In this document: piece by piece, positions 59,688 through 64,000 of the stretch
How the letters are laid out: each line of letters starts with the position of its first letter
Numbering within the stretch: the stretch's first letter is position 1
Origin: Desmodesmus armatus
Taxonomy: Eukaryota; Chlorophyta; Chlorophyceae; Sphaeropleales; Scenedesmaceae
Length of the DNA: 64,000 nucleotides
Direction of reading: 5' to 3'
Assembly: GCA_007449985.2 (NCBI GenBank)
Contig: VIIQ02000192.1
Coordinates: 62,001 to 126,000 of the forward strand
Made by a program: the position numbers and the translations under genes
The notes under the pieces: generated by a model
Seen by the model: only the letters and a program-made list of their open reading frames with translations
The model's database searches: none
Told to the model about the DNA's origin: nothing

Positions 59688-60822
59688 GCCTGCACACGGA
59701 GAGCCAGCAGTATGTTGGCTGCTATCTCTATGCTTTGATCAGTGGCGTGTTTGAGTGTAGAGCAGCTGGGAGTTGTGTTTGATTGATTTGAGCTGTTCTG
59801 ATGCCTGGCTGATGACTGCTGGTGCTGAGCCTGTCGACAAAGCCTTCACATAGACCTGACCTCTCTAATAATTGTAACTGCACACCGGCAGTTGGCGGCG
59901 TTGCCCCAAAGACAGACTGATGATCTACGCTTGCAGAGCAACTCGAATACGACCTACTGACCGCATGCCCCAATCAAAGTCGTTGTCTGGCAGTGTAGGC
60001 AAACGGCGCAAACACTGCAACCTTCTGCCGTGACTGCTTGGCCGTTGGTAACCGCCATCAGGGACCGCAAGTGCTGCAACAACTTCCTTTTACCAATAAG
60101 CAGCGGTATTAAGAGCCCTTACTACCCCTGGCACTAACTGTTGCTAGCAAACAGTATTGATGTTGCACACTGTGCTCAAGCTGTTGTGTCTCCAGTCTGA
60201 AGTGACATCCAGGGATGCAACTTGTTGGGGCACACACACGACTGCAGGCCTGCAGCAGTGCAGCTCGGGGCACAGAGCCCTTGCCCTATAGTCCACAGGG
60301 CCGTTGCTCCTATGATGGTTTGCAGGGTCAGCCGAAGTGTGAGAGGAGGACCTTCTTGCTCTCTGACGCAATAGTAGCGCCACCCATGTCTGGCTGGACC
60401 ATTGCAAGAAGGTTGATTTGCACAACTCGATAATAGTGTGAGGTGCAAGGAGTGTGTTGCCTGTCAGGACGACTGGTTGTTCTTTTGAGGCAATGGTCTC
60501 AATGGCACAGGCTCTTGTATGTGTGCAAGAGGCGCCATCTTCAAAAAACTGCAGCTGGCACAAACCGCCCAATTGCTAGGGACGTACGTGCGATATGGCT
60601 GTGCACACCAAACCACCTATGCACACGTGACTATGAAGAAGTGAGCATTTCCAACCAGCGCGGGTGCGGAACGGTGTAACATGGACATGTGGCATAACAG
60701 CCGGCTGACCAAAAGCACAAAGATCCAGTCAACAGCCAAATGCTGGACAAGCCAGCCCCATGCACATCCTATCCTACATCCTATCCGACATCCTATCCTA
60801 CATGCCAGCTAGGCATGCCTAA
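59688..60822. other. MYND-4 5' flank and spacer to MYND-5
   Basis: Bases 59690-60130 are the inverted counterpart of the MYND-1 flank. The remainder holds no supported gene. A 12-bp tandem repeat, three copies of ACATCCTATCCT (one ending CG), lies at 60764-60799 just past the end of MYND-5. Confidence 0.5.
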
Positions 60823-62624
60823 CTACCCATGCACTATGCCACCACTACCTCCCTCCTGTTGCGGCGGTGCCACCACTGCCAGTGCCTTGCACACAGGCTT
60901 GTGCTGCTTCCATGCCGCCCGCTGACAGGCTTGCCCACAGTAGCGGGCAATGTGGCACCCAGCACAAATGCAGCTGCGCCCTGACACCAGTTGCACCTCT
61001 GTAGGGCCGCTGATGTTCCCACAACCTGGGTTGTTGCAAAAATGTGGCACTGCGATGTTGCAGAGCATGGCCCCAGTTGCCTGCAGCTGCTGCACCAGCG
61101 CTGTAAGGGAAGCTTCTGTCAGCCCATGCTGCGCCCCCTGCTGGGCTGACAGCAGCGCATCCAGCTGCTGCTGCAGCTGCTGCGGTGCACAACCGGCAGC
61201 TTCCAGCTGTGCAAGTGCTGCAGGCGCCTCAATACCACCCACCCATTCAGACACGGTGGCTGCCCCCCGCCACAGCCCAGGGATGTACAGGTCAAGCAGC
61301 TGCTGCACCGTCGCCTGCCGCTGCTCCAACACTCCTGACCTCAACAGCAGCAGCCCTGCCGCCTGCTGCCTTACATGCTCTGCCCACTGCAGGCAGCAGC
61401 GCCCGAAGATCACAAGGCTGGGCAGGTAGTCCACAGCAGGCTGCTGTGCTGCTGCTGACGCTGGCGTTGATTGCAACAGCAGCCCCACAGCTGCATCCCC
61501 AGCCGCTGTGCAGCAGCCGCGTGGTGCCCGCTCACCCCAGCACGGACGACCCATCTTCAGCACTGTGCTGAGCAGGCTATACAGCTGCCGCTGCTCCTGT
61601 GCCAGCACCTCAGGCCCACAGAGGCCCATGTGCTGGGTCACTGCCGAGTGGGTGAAGCCCTGGCGGCAAACCAGCAATTCTGTGAACAATGCACTGCTCT
61701 CTAAGGGCAGATCATCTGTGGTGACCGTGCCGCACTGCATTGCCGTGGTGACAGCACGCAGCACAGCCTCAAGAACGGGCCCCAATCGGCCCACCCTGGC
61801 GGCTTCCGGTGACGCTGCAGCTGTGGCATCTTGGGGGCGGCTGCTGCTGCTGTCGGTGCCGTTGCAGCTGCTGCTGTCGTTGGTGCTGTCGTTGGCGCTG
61901 TTGCCGTTGTTGCTGAGCTGGCACAGTTCGCCTTGGGAGAACTGCAGCATGGTGCAAAGCAGTGGCAGCAGCCGCGCAAGGCAGCCTGCCCTTGCCGCCG
62001 CCGTTGAAGCTGGCCTGCTGTCGTTGCTGCTGCTGCTGCCTCCTGTACTGCCTGCTTGTGTTGGGGCTGCTGGTGCAGCATCTGGTCCACTAACTGCAGC
62101 ACCAGACCCAGCACCTCCTGCACCCAGCCGGCAGGTGGTGCTGGGGGAAGCCAGCCAAGGCTTTCCTGCTGCCTGCTTATATCATCACCCACAATCAACA
62201 TGGTGCTGCACAGGTCAAGCAGCTGCTGCACCGTCGCCTGCAGCTGCTGTGATCGGTGCCGCAGCAGCTGTTGGGCGCTGGGTGACAGCAGCCTGCTGGC
62301 GCACGGCAGCAGGACAGCTGGCAGCAGCATCAAGATGTTTGGCAGCAGCAGCAGCTGCTGCTGCACTTCACGTCGCTGCTGCTGCGGCAGCTGCTGCAGT
62401 TGCGGCTGCCAAGACGCCAAGCCATTGCTGTCCGATGGGTCCAGCACTCCAGCGCACCATTCCTTGCACGCATCAAGTGCCATGCGCAGTCCCGCACACA
62501 CTGCTGGCAGGTTCACTGGCTCTTGAGCCCAGGCTGTTACCTCAGGAGCCAAGCCCAACAGCTGCAGCAGCTGCAGCTGGCAGACTGACGGGGTGTCACT
62601 GACATCCGCACTGCTGCTGCCCCT

Positions 62625-62655
<31 letters not shown>

Positions 62656-63135
62656 TTGCCACCAGAGGCGTGCTGCTGCTGCCCTATGTGGGCGGCCGCG
62701 CTGCTGCTGCTGCAGCCGCCACTGCTGCTGCCCCCAACCTGGCCATTGTGTGCTGCCACTGCGCTGCTGACATCAGCTGCCAAGAGCACTACCATCGTTG
62801 CTGCAAAAGGCAGCCTTTCGGGTGACTACAGCAGCTGGCGCAGGCCCTATCCCTCACTGCCCTCCCCCTGCTGCTGCCAGCTCGCATGCGCCAAACCCAC
62901 TCTGGTTGTGATGTGCATGCCCAGCGTCCGGGCTGCCCTGGTGCTGGTTTGCAAAATACGCAGCAACTTATCTGTGTTGTGAGGCACGTGCTGGCGCAGC
63001 GGCAGCAAATGCTGCAGCATGATGCTGGCATGCTGCAGCACTGCTGTGGTCAGTTGCATGCCAGCAGCTGCATGCCCACAGGGGTGGCACAGCCAGGCAA
63101 TCTCGTCCACATCAGACTGAGGCTCCCAGAGGCCC
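60823..63135 (-). pseudogene. MYND-5: MYND-family pseudogene interrupted by LINE-3
   Basis: The minus-strand reading begins in mid-exon 2 at LWEPQSDVDEIAWLCHP, directly next to the LINE-3 tail. Exon 1 and about the first 100 codons of exon 2 are absent from this side. Two in-frame TAG codons lie at 62849-62847 and 62828-62826. A 1-base loss near 62065 shifts frame (CCCCAACA against CCCCCAACA in MYND-4). The end is intact: CNNPGC, CICAGC, RYCGQACQ and WKQHKPVC, stop at 60823. Near 61300 it contains RQATVQQLLDL, which repeats a segment found about 300 codons earlier in the same protein, suggesting internal conversion. Sequence is closest to MYND-1 in several blocks. Confidence 0.85.
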
Positions 63136-63200
63136 AAGTAAGTAAGTAAGTAAGTAACTACGCCTATGGCGAACCACTGGCGTAACGTTAAGGCAAGAGG

Positions 63201-63271
63201 GGTGTGCATGTCTAGCATGCTAGACTACCACACCCCCCACCTGACCCCTCCAGCCCGAGGGCATGGAGGGG
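63201..63271 (-). other. two adjacent hairpins in the LINE-3 3' UTR
   Basis: Hairpin 1: GGTGTG (63201-63206) pairs with CACACC (63229-63234) around the 14-bp palindrome TCTAGCATGCTAGA (63211-63224). Hairpin 2: CCCCTCCA (63245-63252) pairs with TGGAGGGG (63264-63271) with an 11-base loop. Both lie between the ORF stop and the (TTAC)n tail. Confidence 0.75.
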
Positions 63272-63285
63272 GTGTAAAGTGTAAA

Positions 63286-64000
63286 TCATCGCTTTTTGCG
63301 ACGTTTCCTGTGGTCCGGCTCTGACCTGACGAGGAGACGCTTTGTGCCTTGTTGGGCTGTACTGCGGCGGGTAGGCCTGGAGTGTTGCTTGTGTGGCCGT
63401 CGTCCCTTGTCGCGTTTGCCTTTCTTCCCTGGGCGCTTGTTGCGGCCCATGAGGATGGCTCTTCGTTGTGTCCAGATTAGTTTGAGGTTGCGTACTGCTA
63501 TGTGGTGCAGGCGTCGAGCTAGGGATGTGAGGGCGGAGCCGCCTACTCCGAGGTCGCGCATTTCTTTCAGGAAGGACTCGTAGATTATACCTGATGCCCC
63601 TAGCAGCAGAGTGACGATGCGAACTGTGGCTGTGGGCTCGTGGGCCAAGATCAGTTCTTTCAGTGCGGCGTGTTGTGCTGCCGCTCTTTCTTGTTGCGGC
63701 ATCGGGTCCGTGTCCCTGCAGTATTTTATTTCGACGATGTCAAAGACCCACTCGTTGTTGTCTGGGAAGTATTTCAGCATGATGATGTCGGGAACGCTGT
63801 CTCGATATCCTTTAAGGGCCTCCGCAAGGTCGTGGCTGAACATGGACGGATTGTCCATGTGCCTCATGAAGCGGTGTGGCTGCATGCCCTCCGGCACCTC
63901 TGATGGGGCCTTTCTTCTGGTGTAACCCACGTCTGACAAGAAGACATTTCCTGCTTCCTTGCCTCTGCTGATAGCTTCCAGAATTTCCGTGCCGGCGTCA
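63286..64000 (-). CDS. LINE-3 ORF C-terminus with a PD-(D/E)XK-like nuclease motif (partial)
   Basis: The frame is open from the window edge to TGA at 63286. It reads SVPDIIMLKYFPDNNEWVFD then IVEIKYCRDTDPMPQQERAA, matching a PD...(D/E)xK nuclease pattern (Pro-Asp, then Glu-x-Lys after a strand), then VRIVTLLLGASGIIYESFL, and a strongly basic Lys/Arg tail. Similar C-termini are common in retroelement proteins of green algae, from memory. A restriction-like endonuclease would serve target cleavage. The apparent start at 63939 is not real: codons upstream stay open to 64000. Confidence 0.6.
   Translation of the reverse strand, partial: DAGTEILEAISRGKEAGNVFLSDVGYTRRKAPSEVPEGMQPHRFMRHMDNPSMFSHDLAEALKGYRDSVPDIIMLKYFPDNNEWVFDIVEIKYCRDTDPMPQQERAAAQHAALKELILAHEPTATVRIVTLLLGASGIIYESFLKEMRDLGVGGSALTSLARRLHHIAVRNLKLIWTQRRAILMGRNKRPGKKGKRDKGRRPHKQHSRPTRRSTAQQGTKRLLVRSEPDHRKRRKKR

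Larger units (their letters stand above)
63136..64000 (-). mobile_element. LINE-3: 3' part of a retroelement, runs off the right edge
   Basis: On the minus strand the element ends in (TTAC)n at 63136-63158, immediately followed by MYND-5 coding sequence. Its 3' UTR is about 130 bp and contains two hairpins (63201-63234 and 63245-63271). A long ORF lies upstream. The short tandem-repeat tail and placement inside a gene support a non-LTR element. Only its C-terminal part lies in the window, so the clade cannot be named. Confidence 0.65.

Noticed and set aside
63937..63939. Start codon for the LINE-3 ORF at 63939
   Set aside because: The codon is TTG and the frame stays open to the window edge, so the ORF is partial rather than starting there.

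Overview
This window looks like nuclear DNA of a green alga, most likely a chlorophyte of the Chlorophyceae. The genus cannot be fixed from the sequence alone. The reasons are spliced genes with GT/AG introns, very heavy use of CAG/GCA/AGC triplet runs inside coding exons (Gln, Ala and Ser tracts), MYND zinc fingers of the CNNPxC type common in algae, several non-LTR retrotransposons and dense micro- and minisatellites. No rRNA, tRNA or CRISPR array could be supported.

Layout. The first 25 kb is mostly mobile DNA: a decayed gag-like ORF (1.5-3.1 kb, minus); LINE-1, a roughly 6-kb APE-type LINE on the minus strand (3230-9262) inserted inside a minisatellite with a 9-bp target duplication; the rest of that minisatellite (9.26-9.95 kb); LINE-2, an RTE-like LINE on the plus strand (about 13.0-16.85 kb); a 196-bp second copy of the LINE-1 3' end (17.9-18.1 kb); one three-exon gene resembling a bacterial-type secreted protein family (18.66-22.56 kb); and a Ty3-like pol remnant carrying a PHD finger whose first half is tandemly repeated four times (23.15-24.56 kb).

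From 25 kb to the right end lies a local family of large MYND-finger proteins sharing one gene plan: a 62/63-codon first exon, a phase-0 intron, then an exon starting V-P-L-R/Q-L, with the MYND finger at the C-terminus. Six copies are arranged as a mirror image around 47.8 kb: MYND-1 (+), MYND-2 (+), MYND-A (-), then an unrelated ankyrin-like gene (+), then MYND-B (+), MYND-4 (-), MYND-5 (-). A and B with their promoters form inverted arms of about 5 kb each. MYND-B and MYND-4 read intact. MYND-1, -2 and -A each carry one frameshift. MYND-5 is a clear pseudogene cut by LINE-3, a retroelement whose C-terminus carries a PD-(D/E)XK-like motif and whose 3' UTR can form two hairpins. A short seventh copy is a fossil at 25.3-25.7 kb.

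Two themes stand out. Two unrelated retroelements carry likely chromatin-reader modules (a Tudor-like domain in LINE-1, a PHD finger in the Ty3-like remnant). Almost all frame breaks fall in one net-shift class, so base-level deletion error must be excluded before calling the genes dead.
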